Of a stretch of DNA of 32,838 nucleotides, positions 15,601-24,064 are shown one piece after another. Numbering within the stretch: position 1 is the first letter of the stretch; each line of letters begins with the position of its first letter. The DNA lies in assembly GCA_964623515.1 (NCBI GenBank), contig CAZURV010000020.1, positions 1 to 32,838 on the forward strand. Reading direction: 5' to 3'. The translations under genes were made by a program, and so were the position numbers. This DNA comes from RUG714 sp964623515 (GTDB lineage: Bacteria; Bacillota; Clostridia; Oscillospirales; Acutalibacteraceae). A model generated the notes under the pieces. The model saw only the letters and a program-made list of their open reading frames with translations. It was not told the DNA's origin and ran no database searches.

Positions 15601-17407
15601 GGCAGTTACCGCCATTGAGGCTGAACTTGCCGAAGTTGATGTTTATACACCCGATTCCATTCGTGCTGTTACGGCCGCTCTTGCCGAAATCAAAAACAGC
15701 TTAAGCGCGGATCTTAAGATTGACGAACAGTCTGTTGTAGACGAAGCAAAGGCTGCGGTAGATGCTCTGAAATCAAATCTTGTTCTCAGAGCCGATCTCA
15801 CAGAACTTCAAAACGCGCTGGACAGAGCGGATAAATACGATACTTCATCATTCAAACCTTCTTCGGTAACGAAGTTTAAAGCGGCTGTTCAGGCAGTAAA
15901 AGATAAAGTTGCCGCGCTTACGGGCAATGAAACGCAGGACGATATTCTGCTTCTTGAAAATGAATTGACTGCGGCGTATGCACTCCTTGAAACACAGGTT
16001 TCTTGTCAGCCGGTAGTCGACGCTATAGCGGCGCTTAAAGCAGCAGACACAAGCAAATACACCGAGGCTTCGGTTGCCGAATATAATGCGGCCGTTGCCG
16101 ATGCGGAAAAAGAGCTTGAGGCGCTTGCCGCAGATGGCGACAGAACGGAAGCCGAAGTAGCGGCGCTCCTTGAAAAAGTGAACAAGATTCCGGATCTCCT
16201 CGTATTCTCAGGCGCAGACTACAGCGAATTTGAACAATGCAAAAAAGAGTTTGCGGCGCTTGATAAAACTTTATATACGGATTCCTCGCTGAAGGCTGTT
16301 GAAGACGCAATTGCCGAAGTCAAAGAACTGCAGGATATCAATTATCAGGACGAACTGGACACCTTGGTTGCAAATATCAAAACGGCGCTTTCAAATCTTG
16401 AATATCTTTGCGCATGGGCCGGCGAAACGGACTGGGAAGGCATTGATCATGAATATTTCTATGCGGATTTGAAATTCGTTCAGGTAATTGACGAAGAGAA
16501 TCCTTCGGATGTAAAGATTGAAGTTTATCTGAATCATCCCGTAAACGATGTTTATGCGTTCCAGCTTGCGGCACTCTTTGACGGCAACAAGATGATATTC
16601 AACAATGCTGTTGCGGCAAACGGAGAAGTTATTTACGCAGCGGCGGCGCAGGCGCAGTTTGATGCTGATGAATACGGATTGAATCCGATGGGCAAAACGT
16701 CTATTGCAAAAGTCTCTGTATCTTATGATACACCGATTGCCAAGGCTGTAGGCGAAAGGCATCTTCTTATGACGCTTAACTTCACAGCTGTCAGCAGTGA
16801 TTCAAGCTATATCGCAAACGTTCCGCTTGCATCAAATATTTATGCGGATAAATCAAACTATACTGCAATTATGGATCTGTCCGGCACGGATTATACGGAG
16901 AGTTATGTTCATTGCGATCCCGTAGCAATATCTCTCAGCGGAGAGCCGCTTGCAGTCGGTTCCGTAAGCGGTACACTTAATCCGCAGAATACGGTACGTA
17001 GCATTGTTGTAACATTAACAGATGAATCCGGAAACAGCTATTCCGCAACAGTTAACGGGAAAACCGCTTATTCAATAGCGGATGTTCCTGCCGGAACCTA
17101 TACGTTAACTGTAACATCAGGCGGTTCTCTCGGCTATACCGTCAACAATGTTGTGGTTACTGCCGGGGAAGATACAGAAATAGATGATATCCGTTTGCTT
17201 TACGGCGATGTGAATGAAAACGGTTGTATTGATATACAGGATGTGACAATTGTTTTAAATGCAGGCAATTACGGTTCGATTGTATCTGATGTTAATTTTG
17301 CCGATGCAACTGGTGACGGCGTTGTAGATGCGAAAGATATCTCCCTGATTATCGGTAACGAGAATTACGGAATCACAGCCGCCACACAGGTAAGGGAAGG
17401 TAAATAA
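12617..17407 (+). CDS. Giant surface protein: cohesin-like, InlB-like, FIVAR repeats, dockerin
   Basis: The 1596-residue protein has a signal peptide (1-28) and a cohesin-like domain at about 38-205 (AGDTVSVTVTLNHI, GYEGVIAYDSSVLEYTG). Five InlB-like repeats start near 230, 368, 511, 581 and 645, each ending in a GW/AW-x-P and Y-x-A-x-Y/F core. About ten FIVAR-type helical modules lie between 295 and 1270. A second cohesin-like domain (about 1280-1430) and a small carboxypeptidase-regulatory-like domain (SVSGTLNPQNTVRSIVVTL) follow. The C-terminal type I dockerin (about 1528-1585) has two calcium loops, GDVNENGCIDIQD and ADATGDGVVDAKD. The dockerin would plug it into a cohesin on a scaffold; FIVAR and InlB-like repeats commonly bind or space out from surfaces. 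FIVAR units at about 785-860 and 990-1065 are near duplicates. AAGGAG lies nine bases before the ATG. Confidence 0.88.
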   Translation: MAQKMKKALSLLLAVIMAFSCYAVLGYAYTGYDNDGSNNALKVQTVLSADATEYSAGDTVSVTVTLNHINDSIIGYEGVIAYDSSVLEYTGATLADGFEYYDTDFEPSPIDVDPSTLTQGYGGKAVSLETLCTMMGTPDFGAVSAVPLKVLNTAGVAAGSGTAVATLTFTANGSSDGTKISLIPSVIYGSDYGFYNCAATTSTDGIYETAYSAIRATDAFTVTGGTTSVYYDITFTWYGGSKTVSTLKGQVPEVPAELVKEYSDGDYDYVFAGWNKDLVAATGATTYVAQYDSTFVSADFTSYNAAKEAAVAKRDNGTNWTEDSVNALNQLLAQDVSGYGRTQQSELDALTEQIIAATDSLTEAAANIYNITFKWNTASGEQSETVTASEGSVPVPPSGAEASYTANDYTYTFESWSPAIVAASADTVYTAVYGTPVFNPADYSKVDAAVSAAQAKQAEADYDAKYTAASRQALADAVSAVETGKGASQQAVVDGYADAINAAINALAIQTYTVTFNYKTETGADTSDTQTLEYGVTPVAPSVQNYSDNTYNYTFNDWDKTVAAVTADTVYTAQYNKSYITYTITFSWHEGSTTVDCHYGDVPEAPSVPGYSEGGKTYSFIGWTPTLVACTGNASYTAQYSSEDIYYTITWVVNGKTTTDTVKAGDTPMAPSVDDYSDGDYDYTFTAWNPAVVPASGNAEYTAEFEATFVTADYSTVESEIAAAQAVISADGYTVNYTEASRKALADAIAAVEENLGRTQQTKVDGFAAAIKNARESLVLNGADYTAYNNAVQALQAELAKTDVYTPTSVTAVTAALENIDSTLNKDLNILSQSVVDEAEASVEALANQLVLQADKTELKAKYAEAETEAAKDCYTPETLAVLTQAMETALAVINDGNASAEDVSAQITALDNAIRGLAMKADKNALASLIEQANAMSDAVYKDLTAVKSAVAEAQAVYDDPNASTEDVTNVMTALQAAMDAAEKYPADYSAYNAAVTAIEAELAEVDVYTPDSIRAVTAALAEIKNSLSADLKIDEQSVVDEAKAAVDALKSNLVLRADLTELQNALDRADKYDTSSFKPSSVTKFKAAVQAVKDKVAALTGNETQDDILLLENELTAAYALLETQVSCQPVVDAIAALKAADTSKYTEASVAEYNAAVADAEKELEALAADGDRTEAEVAALLEKVNKIPDLLVFSGADYSEFEQCKKEFAALDKTLYTDSSLKAVEDAIAEVKELQDINYQDELDTLVANIKTALSNLEYLCAWAGETDWEGIDHEYFYADLKFVQVIDEENPSDVKIEVYLNHPVNDVYAFQLAALFDGNKMIFNNAVAANGEVIYAAAAQAQFDADEYGLNPMGKTSIAKVSVSYDTPIAKAVGERHLLMTLNFTAVSSDSSYIANVPLASNIYADKSNYTAIMDLSGTDYTESYVHCDPVAISLSGEPLAVGSVSGTLNPQNTVRSIVVTLTDESGNSYSATVNGKTAYSIADVPAGTYTLTVTSGGSLGYTVNNVVVTAGEDTEIDDIRLLYGDVNENGCIDIQDVTIVLNAGNYGSIVSDVNFADATGDGVVDAKDISLIIGNENYGITAATQVREGK

Positions 17408-17420
17408 CCACAGTATGTGT

Positions 17421-17452
17421 GGAAGCCGCAACGATTGCGTTTTGCGGCTTCC
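17421..17452 (+). other. Strong hairpin without T tract between two surface-protein genes
   Basis: GGAAGCCGCAA pairs perfectly with TTGCGGCTTCC around a ten-base loop, 14 bases past the stop, preceded by a small CCACA/TGTGG hairpin. The following TGCAGATATATTTAAG has no T run, so this is more likely a partial terminator or mRNA 3'-end stabiliser than a full terminator. The next gene may depend on read-through. Confidence 0.6.
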
Positions 17453-17485
17453 TGCAGATATATTTAAGAAGGTATAGGTATACGG

Positions 17486-18568
17486 TTGTTAAAAAAGATT
17501 ATAAGTTTATTTCTTGCGGCGCTGTTTGCTGTCTCGTGTTCGGTTTCGGTTTTTGCGGCGGGAATTGCCGATAAAGCGGCTTTTGAATTCAAAGTGTCGG
17601 AAGCGGATGAACAATCAGAACAGTATGCCGGCTGTATTCAGGCTTCGCTTTACTGCGCGGGAGATGGTGCTTCCGCCGTTACAACGCTCGGATGTACGCT
17701 TGTTATAGACACCGGCGTTCTCGATACCGTCGATTATACTACCGGTAAAGCGAACACAACAAATTATCTGAAAGATTCGGTTCAGCTAGGCAACGATTTT
17801 GCGCTTGTTCCCTCGGGAATAAAATCAGGAAGGAACACCGTGTATTTTGATTTCGGCGCAACGAGCCTTGCAGGTTATAACGCTTCAAAGAAAGAACTTT
17901 ATATATTCGTTTGCGGAATCAGCATATCCGGGTTGAAACTTTCGGAGGAACCCGTGAAAGTTGCCGATGTTTACTTAAAATGCAAGGAAAACAAAAGTTT
18001 TTCCGCTTCTTCCGTGAGGCTGATGAAGCAAAGCGAGTTTAGAAATACGGCGGAATGTCCCGCGCCAGCAATTTATCCGTGCGAGATAAGTTCCAAAACC
18101 GAGGCAGCGGAAATCTGCAAAAACACCAAATTGACCATATCTTCGTCATTGATTTCTTCCACTAAAACCGAAGCGGAAACGCAAACCGATTCTTCCGTTG
18201 CGGTTTCAGAGGCAGGCGGTGAAAAGGAAAGCCTGCAGAATCAAATAACCGTATTAAATGATTTGATAAGTAGCGCGCAAAGTGTCTCAGCCGATGCTTC
18301 AACGCCGCAAGGCAAAAAACTTGCGGAAGCTGTTGCAAAAGCCAAGGCTGTTCTCGGCAAGGAAAACGTTACGGAAGCTGAAATTGAAAGTGCGGTTCAG
18401 GATTTGCAGTCGGCTTTAAAGGATTATAACGCCGCAGATGAACAGGCGGCTGAAAAGAAACAAAATAAAATTTTAATCATAGTTTTGCTGGCCGTGCTTC
18501 TGGCGGCGGCTGTTGCATCTGTTATTGTTATAGCGGTTAAAAAAAAGCACACATCAAAAGCGGAATAA
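17486..18568 (+). CDS. Membrane-anchored surface protein, paralogue of the next gene's N-terminus
   Basis: The 360-residue protein has a signal sequence (1-25; AVSC at 15-18 could be a weak lipobox) and a beta-rich domain at about 35-205. That domain matches the N-terminal domain of the next gene (DTVDYTTGKANTTNY against DTLDYDTGEVNTSEY, and GIKSGRNTVYFDFGATSLA against GIQVGRQTMTFSFQSTSLA). A Ser/Thr/Glu linker and one FIVAR-like helical module (about 250-315) follow, then a membrane helix (about 328-350) and the basic tail KKKHTSKAE. No LPxTG or dockerin. The likely start is TTG at 17486, giving a normal signal peptide; the Shine-Dalgarno is weak (AGG seven bases upstream). It is probably displayed on the cell membrane. 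Function unknown. Confidence 0.75.
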   Translation: MLKKIISLFLAALFAVSCSVSVFAAGIADKAAFEFKVSEADEQSEQYAGCIQASLYCAGDGASAVTTLGCTLVIDTGVLDTVDYTTGKANTTNYLKDSVQLGNDFALVPSGIKSGRNTVYFDFGATSLAGYNASKKELYIFVCGISISGLKLSEEPVKVADVYLKCKENKSFSASSVRLMKQSEFRNTAECPAPAIYPCEISSKTEAAEICKNTKLTISSSLISSTKTEAETQTDSSVAVSEAGGEKESLQNQITVLNDLISSAQSVSADASTPQGKKLAEAVAKAKAVLGKENVTEAEIESAVQDLQSALKDYNAADEQAAEKKQNKILIIVLLAVLLAAAVASVIVIAVKKKHTSKAE

Positions 18569-18626
18569 CAAACCGTCTTTCAGATTAATCTATAAGACTA
18601 TGAAATTCGTATAATATTTCTATGTT

Positions 18627-18646
18627 AGGCATTGTGGCAAATGCCT
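18627..18646 (+). other. Small leader hairpin
   Basis: AGGCATT pairs with AATGCCT around a six-base loop, about 35 bases ahead of the Shine-Dalgarno of the 1716-residue protein gene. It has no proper T run. A TATAAT at 18610-18615 just upstream lacks a recognisable -35, so a separate promoter here is uncertain. Confidence 0.3.
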
Positions 18647-18695
18647 TTAGTTAGAATAAAGATATATTTTATTCGTTTTTTTGGAGGAAATGGAT

Positions 18696-21600
18696 ATGAA
18701 AGCTAAAAAGATTATAAGTCTCCTCTTAGCGGTTGTGATGCTGATTTCCATGGTTCCGGCATCCATTTTCGCATATGCGGACAATGAGGTTTGGGAGCCA
18801 ACGGAACTCAGCAGTGTGGCGTTGATGAGGTTATATGTTGATCAGGTGGATGAGAGCGATCCGATGTATCAATACTATCCTGACGCAATAAAAATTGAAG
18901 AATATTTTACCAGCAACGGTACTGCACTTCTTACCGTGCTTTCTTATTGTGTAATTGCCGATTTGGAAGTGTTCGATACGCTGGATTATGATACAGGCGA
19001 AGTCAACACAAGCGAATATGCCGATACAAAATATACCAGCGGTTCCACGCAGTATTGGGTAGATGATGATGACTGGCTTGGCGGAACCCATCATAAAATG
19101 GCGCTTGAGGCGGCTGGAATTCAAGTCGGTCGTCAAACGATGACCTTTTCTTTCCAGTCCACAAGTCTTGCTTCATGGAGACAAGACACCAATGAAATGT
19201 ATTTGAATACGGCAGGATTTAACGCAGATGGTCTGCAGGCGCCTGCCGAAGAAGTTCTTTGCTCTACGCTCTATCTCGGGCTTAAGCCCGGCAAAACCCT
19301 GGCAGACGTTAAGGGCGCACTCCGTACTATGTTGGCGGAGGAATACCGTGCGGAAGGAACGCCATCCCCTGCACTTTATCCCGGATCCGTTTCCGATAAA
19401 ACTACGACTTTGTCTTTCCTCGTGCATCCGGACGTGTTGGAGTTCAGCGATAAGATTGAAAATGCATCGGCAGAGCAGTATGATGTAACTTTCAACTGGA
19501 AGAATGCAGACGGGGATCAGACCGAAACCGTTTCTTGTGCAAAGGATACGGTTCCCGTTGCGCCGGATGGTTCGGAAGCTGATTACAGCGATGATTTGTA
19601 TGATTATACATTTGCCGGCTGGGATCCCGAACTTTCCGAAGTTACAGAGGCAACAACCTATAATGCAACCTATACAAAATCTGCCGATAAAACGGAACTT
19701 CAGGCGCTGTACGATGAAAACAGCGGCAGGGCAAACGAAGGCTATACGGACGATTCATGGAATACGTTCACGCAGGCGCTTGCCGAAGCGGATTCCGTTT
19801 TGCAGAATGCAGACGCCACCAAGCCTGAAATTGCTTCGGCTAAGCAAGCGCTGGAAGACGCAATTGCAGGTCTTGTGAAGAAAGCGTCTTATAACATTAC
19901 TTTTGAATATAAGAATGAAAACAATGAAACCGTAACAACAGTTGTCAGTGCCGAAGAGGGTACGGTACCTGTAGCTCCGTCTGTTCCGAATACCATTGAA
20001 ACAAAATCAACGGTTTACACCTTCACGGGTTGGGCCCCGGAAATCGCTGCGGCAACGGCTGACACGAAATATGTTGCGCAGTATTCCGAAGAAGAAGTGA
20101 AATATGACGTAACGTTCATTGTAAACGGAACAGAATATACAGACTCTTATTCTTACGGTGCCGCGCTTATTGCTCCGGAAGTTGAGGATTATACGCTTGA
20201 TGATGTTGCATATACCTTCACCGGATGGACACCCGAACTTCCCGCAACCGTAACGGAGTCGGGGGTTTACACAGCGGTATTCAGCGCAAAAACGCTTTAT
20301 GCGGATTACACGGCTGTTAATGCGGCTCTCGCAAAGGCGGCGGAAGTAACGGCGCAGGCAGATTATACTGCCAAATATACGCAGGCAAGCCGTCAGGCTC
20401 TTGCGGACGCTGTAGACGCGGTTGTTGAAAACTTAACGATTTCTCATCAGAGCGAGGTTGATGCAATGGCAGAGGCCATCAATTCCGCTGTTGATAAGCT
20501 TGAAATTCAAAGTTATGATATAACTTTCACCGGTCTCAAAGACGGCGGCGGAGGAGATCTTATCTTGACTCTTCCGTATGGCAGCCTTCCCGATCCCGGT
20601 TCAAATGTAGCGCAAAAGGTTGAAATCGACGATTATGATTACACCTTCACGGGCTGGATTCCGGAGATTACCGAGGTTACGGGGGACGCAACGTATACCG
20701 CGCAGTATTCTGAAGAATTTGTATCAGCCGATTATACGGCTTATAACGATGCTGTTACGGCGGCAAACGAAAAACTCAATAACGGTACAAACTGGACAGC
20801 TGAATCCGTGGCGGCGCTGAACAGCGCGCTTGCGGTTGATGTAAGCGGTCTCGGCAGAACAAAGCAGGCTCAGGTTGACGCCGCAAAAGCTGAAATCCTG
20901 GAGAAAACAGCGGCTCTTGTTGAGGCTGCAACGCCTGTTGAAAACTGCACGGTAAGCTTTACTTACAAAGTTCTTGAAAACGGTGAGGTTGTTGAGAAAA
21001 CATCTTCCTACACAGTAGAAAAAGGCTCCGATATCACAGCGCTTATTCCCGCTGCGGGCGACCTTGAAACCGATATCTACACCTATACGTTTGACGGTTG
21101 GGATAAGGAAATTGCCGTTACGGCGAATGAAGACGCTGCTTATACCGCTGAGTATATGCAAGCAGAGAAACCGGCCGATTTAACAGCAATTGATAATGCG
21201 CTTGCCACTGTTCCCGCAGATACGGAAATGTATACGGACGAAACCGTTGCGGCGCTCAACAATGCAGTTGCGGCGGCTGAAGCGCTCAAAGCAAGCAAAC
21301 CCGGTATCACCAGGCAGACAGAAGTAGATGCTGCGGCGCAGGCTGTTACCGACGCTGTAAATGCGCTCACGGTTAAAGTATTTAACGTAACCTTTAAATA
21401 TCTGGATGCGGATTGCGCGGAAGATGAATACAAGACTGTAGTTGTTCCTGTTCAGTATAATGCGGTTCCCGTTGCTCCGGTTGTTCCGCAGTCGTTCGCA
21501 ATAGGCGATTACGATTATACATTTACTGCTTGGCCTGAAATCGTTTCTGCAACGGCTGATGCCGAATATACGGCACAGTACAGCAAGGAATTTGTAAAGG

Positions 21601-23846
21601 CTGATTATACAAACGTTGAAAACGCGAAAGAGCAGGCGGAAGCCGTTCTGAACGGCGACACCGCTCCTTACACCGAAGAGTCTCTTAATGCTCTCCGCGA
21701 TGCGGTTGCGGCAGTAGTTGAAGACCTCGGCAGAACGAAGCAGAGCGATGTTGATAAGATGGCTTCTGATATCCTCAATGCAATCAATGCTCTTGAGCGT
21801 AAGAGCGTAACGGTAAAATTCGTTGCAGACGGCAAGGAAGTCAGCACACAGACTTATAAATACGGCGATACAATCGTTGTTCCGGCCGATCCTGTTAAGG
21901 ATGAAGACGTTCAGTACACCTATTCATTTGCAGGCTGGAAACCTGATGTTGCAGCAACTGCAACGGAAGACGTAACTTATACGGCTGAATTCACGCCTCA
22001 TATTAAGAGTTACACAGTAACATTTAATTATAAAGACGAAAACGGTGCGGATAAGACGGAATCAATGGATGTAAATTACGGCGTTACACCGGAAGCTCCC
22101 GCTGTTTCTGATTACAGCGAAGGCGATTATGACTACACCTTCAAGAGTTGGGATAAAGATGTTGTTGCCGTAGCAGGCGATACAACCTATAACGCAGTAT
22201 ATGAATCCGAGTTCGTTGCGGCTGACTATACAGCTTATAATGACGTTGTAACTCTCGCAAATGAAAAACTCGGGCAGACTGATATTTACACAGATGAATC
22301 CCTCAGCAATCTGAAAGATGTTCTTGCGGCAAATGCAGTTGAAACCGGTAAGGGAAGAACTTATCAGAGCACAATAGACGCTGCTGAAGCTGCAATCCGC
22401 GAGGCGATTGACGCATTAGTTGAAATTGGTTCTTACAACATCACATTCAATTATGAAACAGCTGAAGGTACGAAGACCGTAACGCAGACTGTAAAACAGG
22501 GCACGACACCTGTGGCGCCGGTAGTTCCGAATTACAGCAAGGGCGATTATGATTACGAATTTGACGGCTGGAACACAGTTATCGTGCCGGCTGAAGCAGA
22601 CGCTGTATATACGGCTGAATTTACAGAAACATTTGTATCTGCGGATTACACTGCAAACAGCGAAGCGGTGGCTGCTGCCAATGCGGCTCTTGCAGATGCG
22701 GATAAGTATACAGATGAAACAGTAAAAGCTGTTCAGGATGCGCTTGCAGCAAATGTTGAGTCAGGTCTCGGCAGAACACAACAGGCTGCTGTTGATAAAG
22801 CAACACAGGCTATTAATGATGCAGTTGATGCACTCACAGTTAAAACATTTACTGTAACGTTCAACTATAAGAACGCTTCCGGCGAAGACGTAACTTCAAC
22901 GGTTGAAAATGTACCTTACGGCACAGTTCCCGAAGCTCCGGCAGCAGGGGATTATTCAATCGGAGATACGGTTTATAAGTTCCTCGCATGGGATGCTCCG
23001 GTTGTTGCGGCAACGGCAAATGATGTTTATACAGCAGTTTACGATGATGGCACATACACTGCCGCTGACTATACTGCCCTTGATAAAGCAGTTGCAGATG
23101 CAGAAGCGCTTATGAGTGCGGATGATTACGATGCAATGTACACAGAGGCGACCCGTACGGCTCTTGCAGATGCGGTTGCAGCCGCAAAAGCTGTTGACAG
23201 AACGCTCGGCGTATCTCAGCAGCAAGCTGTGAACGATCTTACCGAAGCAGTTGTAAATGCGATTAATGCTCTTAAAAAGAACACATTCACAATCGTATGG
23301 AATGTAAACGGCACGGAAACGAAAACGGTTGTTAATTACGGAGATGTTCCTGTAGCTCCGTCAGTATCCGGATATGATGAAGACGGTTACAGATATGTAT
23401 TTGCCGGCTGGGATTCTGAAATTAAGGCCGCATATGCAGATGCTACTTACACTGCAACATTCACAAAATCACTTATACCCGATGAAGAGTTCGTTCCCGA
23501 TATGGCGTATATTGAAAAGCTTGTCAAGATTTACAACACCATGGTAACTTCGGGTAAATATAATAAGGCTGATCTTGCGAAAGTTCAGGCGTTCATCGAT
23601 GAAATTTATTCAACAGAATACACGAATCAGGATGAAGTCGATCAAGATGGCAAGACGCTTAAATCTCTCATTGATGCCTGCAGACTTGTTTCAACAACCA
23701 CAACCAGCGGAACCTCCTCGTCGAGCGGAACAACAAGTGCCGCTACCGGTGATGATATTTCACTTATCGTGATGGCTGTAATCTTTGTTTCGGCGCTTGG
23801 TCTTGCAATCATTTCAATCCGCAGGAAAAAAAGAGAGGATATGTGA
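18696..23846 (+). CDS. Giant membrane-anchored surface protein: 11 InlB-like and 8 FIVAR modules
   Basis: The 1716-residue protein has a signal peptide (1-28) and an N-terminal domain (about 40-255) related to that of the preceding gene. Eleven InlB-like beta-grasp repeats (first near 261, last near 1530) are interleaved with eight FIVAR-type helical modules, many ending in LGRTQQ/LGRTKQ before a short helix. A helical segment (about 1600-1665) and an S/T/G-rich linker follow, ending in AATGDD, then a membrane helix and the tail RRKKREDM. The TGD-helix-basic layout resembles a sortase signal, but the Leu-Pro is missing. The frame is open from 18681, but GGAGG at 18683-18687 lies eight bases before the ATG at 18696, which I take as the start. 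It likely acts as a long surface stalk or adhesin. Confidence 0.87.
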   Translation: MKAKKIISLLLAVVMLISMVPASIFAYADNEVWEPTELSSVALMRLYVDQVDESDPMYQYYPDAIKIEEYFTSNGTALLTVLSYCVIADLEVFDTLDYDTGEVNTSEYADTKYTSGSTQYWVDDDDWLGGTHHKMALEAAGIQVGRQTMTFSFQSTSLASWRQDTNEMYLNTAGFNADGLQAPAEEVLCSTLYLGLKPGKTLADVKGALRTMLAEEYRAEGTPSPALYPGSVSDKTTTLSFLVHPDVLEFSDKIENASAEQYDVTFNWKNADGDQTETVSCAKDTVPVAPDGSEADYSDDLYDYTFAGWDPELSEVTEATTYNATYTKSADKTELQALYDENSGRANEGYTDDSWNTFTQALAEADSVLQNADATKPEIASAKQALEDAIAGLVKKASYNITFEYKNENNETVTTVVSAEEGTVPVAPSVPNTIETKSTVYTFTGWAPEIAAATADTKYVAQYSEEEVKYDVTFIVNGTEYTDSYSYGAALIAPEVEDYTLDDVAYTFTGWTPELPATVTESGVYTAVFSAKTLYADYTAVNAALAKAAEVTAQADYTAKYTQASRQALADAVDAVVENLTISHQSEVDAMAEAINSAVDKLEIQSYDITFTGLKDGGGGDLILTLPYGSLPDPGSNVAQKVEIDDYDYTFTGWIPEITEVTGDATYTAQYSEEFVSADYTAYNDAVTAANEKLNNGTNWTAESVAALNSALAVDVSGLGRTKQAQVDAAKAEILEKTAALVEAATPVENCTVSFTYKVLENGEVVEKTSSYTVEKGSDITALIPAAGDLETDIYTYTFDGWDKEIAVTANEDAAYTAEYMQAEKPADLTAIDNALATVPADTEMYTDETVAALNNAVAAAEALKASKPGITRQTEVDAAAQAVTDAVNALTVKVFNVTFKYLDADCAEDEYKTVVVPVQYNAVPVAPVVPQSFAIGDYDYTFTAWPEIVSATADAEYTAQYSKEFVKADYTNVENAKEQAEAVLNGDTAPYTEESLNALRDAVAAVVEDLGRTKQSDVDKMASDILNAINALERKSVTVKFVADGKEVSTQTYKYGDTIVVPADPVKDEDVQYTYSFAGWKPDVAATATEDVTYTAEFTPHIKSYTVTFNYKDENGADKTESMDVNYGVTPEAPAVSDYSEGDYDYTFKSWDKDVVAVAGDTTYNAVYESEFVAADYTAYNDVVTLANEKLGQTDIYTDESLSNLKDVLAANAVETGKGRTYQSTIDAAEAAIREAIDALVEIGSYNITFNYETAEGTKTVTQTVKQGTTPVAPVVPNYSKGDYDYEFDGWNTVIVPAEADAVYTAEFTETFVSADYTANSEAVAAANAALADADKYTDETVKAVQDALAANVESGLGRTQQAAVDKATQAINDAVDALTVKTFTVTFNYKNASGEDVTSTVENVPYGTVPEAPAAGDYSIGDTVYKFLAWDAPVVAATANDVYTAVYDDGTYTAADYTALDKAVADAEALMSADDYDAMYTEATRTALADAVAAAKAVDRTLGVSQQQAVNDLTEAVVNAINALKKNTFTIVWNVNGTETKTVVNYGDVPVAPSVSGYDEDGYRYVFAGWDSEIKAAYADATYTATFTKSLIPDEEFVPDMAYIEKLVKIYNTMVTSGKYNKADLAKVQAFIDEIYSTEYTNQDEVDQDGKTLKSLIDACRLVSTTTTSGTSSSSGTTSAATGDDISLIVMAVIFVSALGLAIISIRRKKREDM

Positions 23847-23899
23847 TTCTGATTAGTCAGATAAACATAAAATTCGGAGAACCGAATCCATAATTAAAC

Positions 23900-23940
23900 A
23901 ATCCGCTGATGCTTAACGGTGTCAGCGGATTTTATTTTTG
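23900..23940 (+). terminator. Intrinsic terminator of the surface-protein cluster
   Basis: AATCCGCTGA pairs with TCAGCGGATT (23900-23909 with 23922-23931), followed by TTTATTTTT, about 50 bases past the stop. Confidence 0.9.
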
Positions 23941-23999
23941 GTTTTTAATTCGATGAACCGCAGGGCAAAGTATTAAACCTGCAGATTGTAAGTAAGATA

Positions 24000-24028
24000 T
24001 TGCTTATTGGCGAATCTTATGTTAAAAT
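24000..24028 (+). promoter_or_regulatory. Promoter of the Wzz/BY-kinase gene
   Basis: TTGCTT (24000-24005) and TAAAAT (24023-24028) are 17 bases apart, about 30 bases before the ATG. Confidence 0.6.
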
Positions 24029-24064
24029 AATTGTGTATATTTTATATGGATTACGGAGAAAAAT

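Noticed and set aside
18681..18695. TTG at 18681 or ATG at 18690 as the start of the 1716-residue protein
   Set aside because: The GGAGG Shine-Dalgarno lies inside this stretch, so only the ATG at 18696 has a normal spacing.
12617..23846. Regularly spaced repeats that might be read as a CRISPR or tandem DNA repeat array
   Set aside because: The periodicity is of 200-400 bases, in frame, and belongs to protein modules (InlB-like and FIVAR) with diverged codons; there are no short identical repeats with unique spacers.
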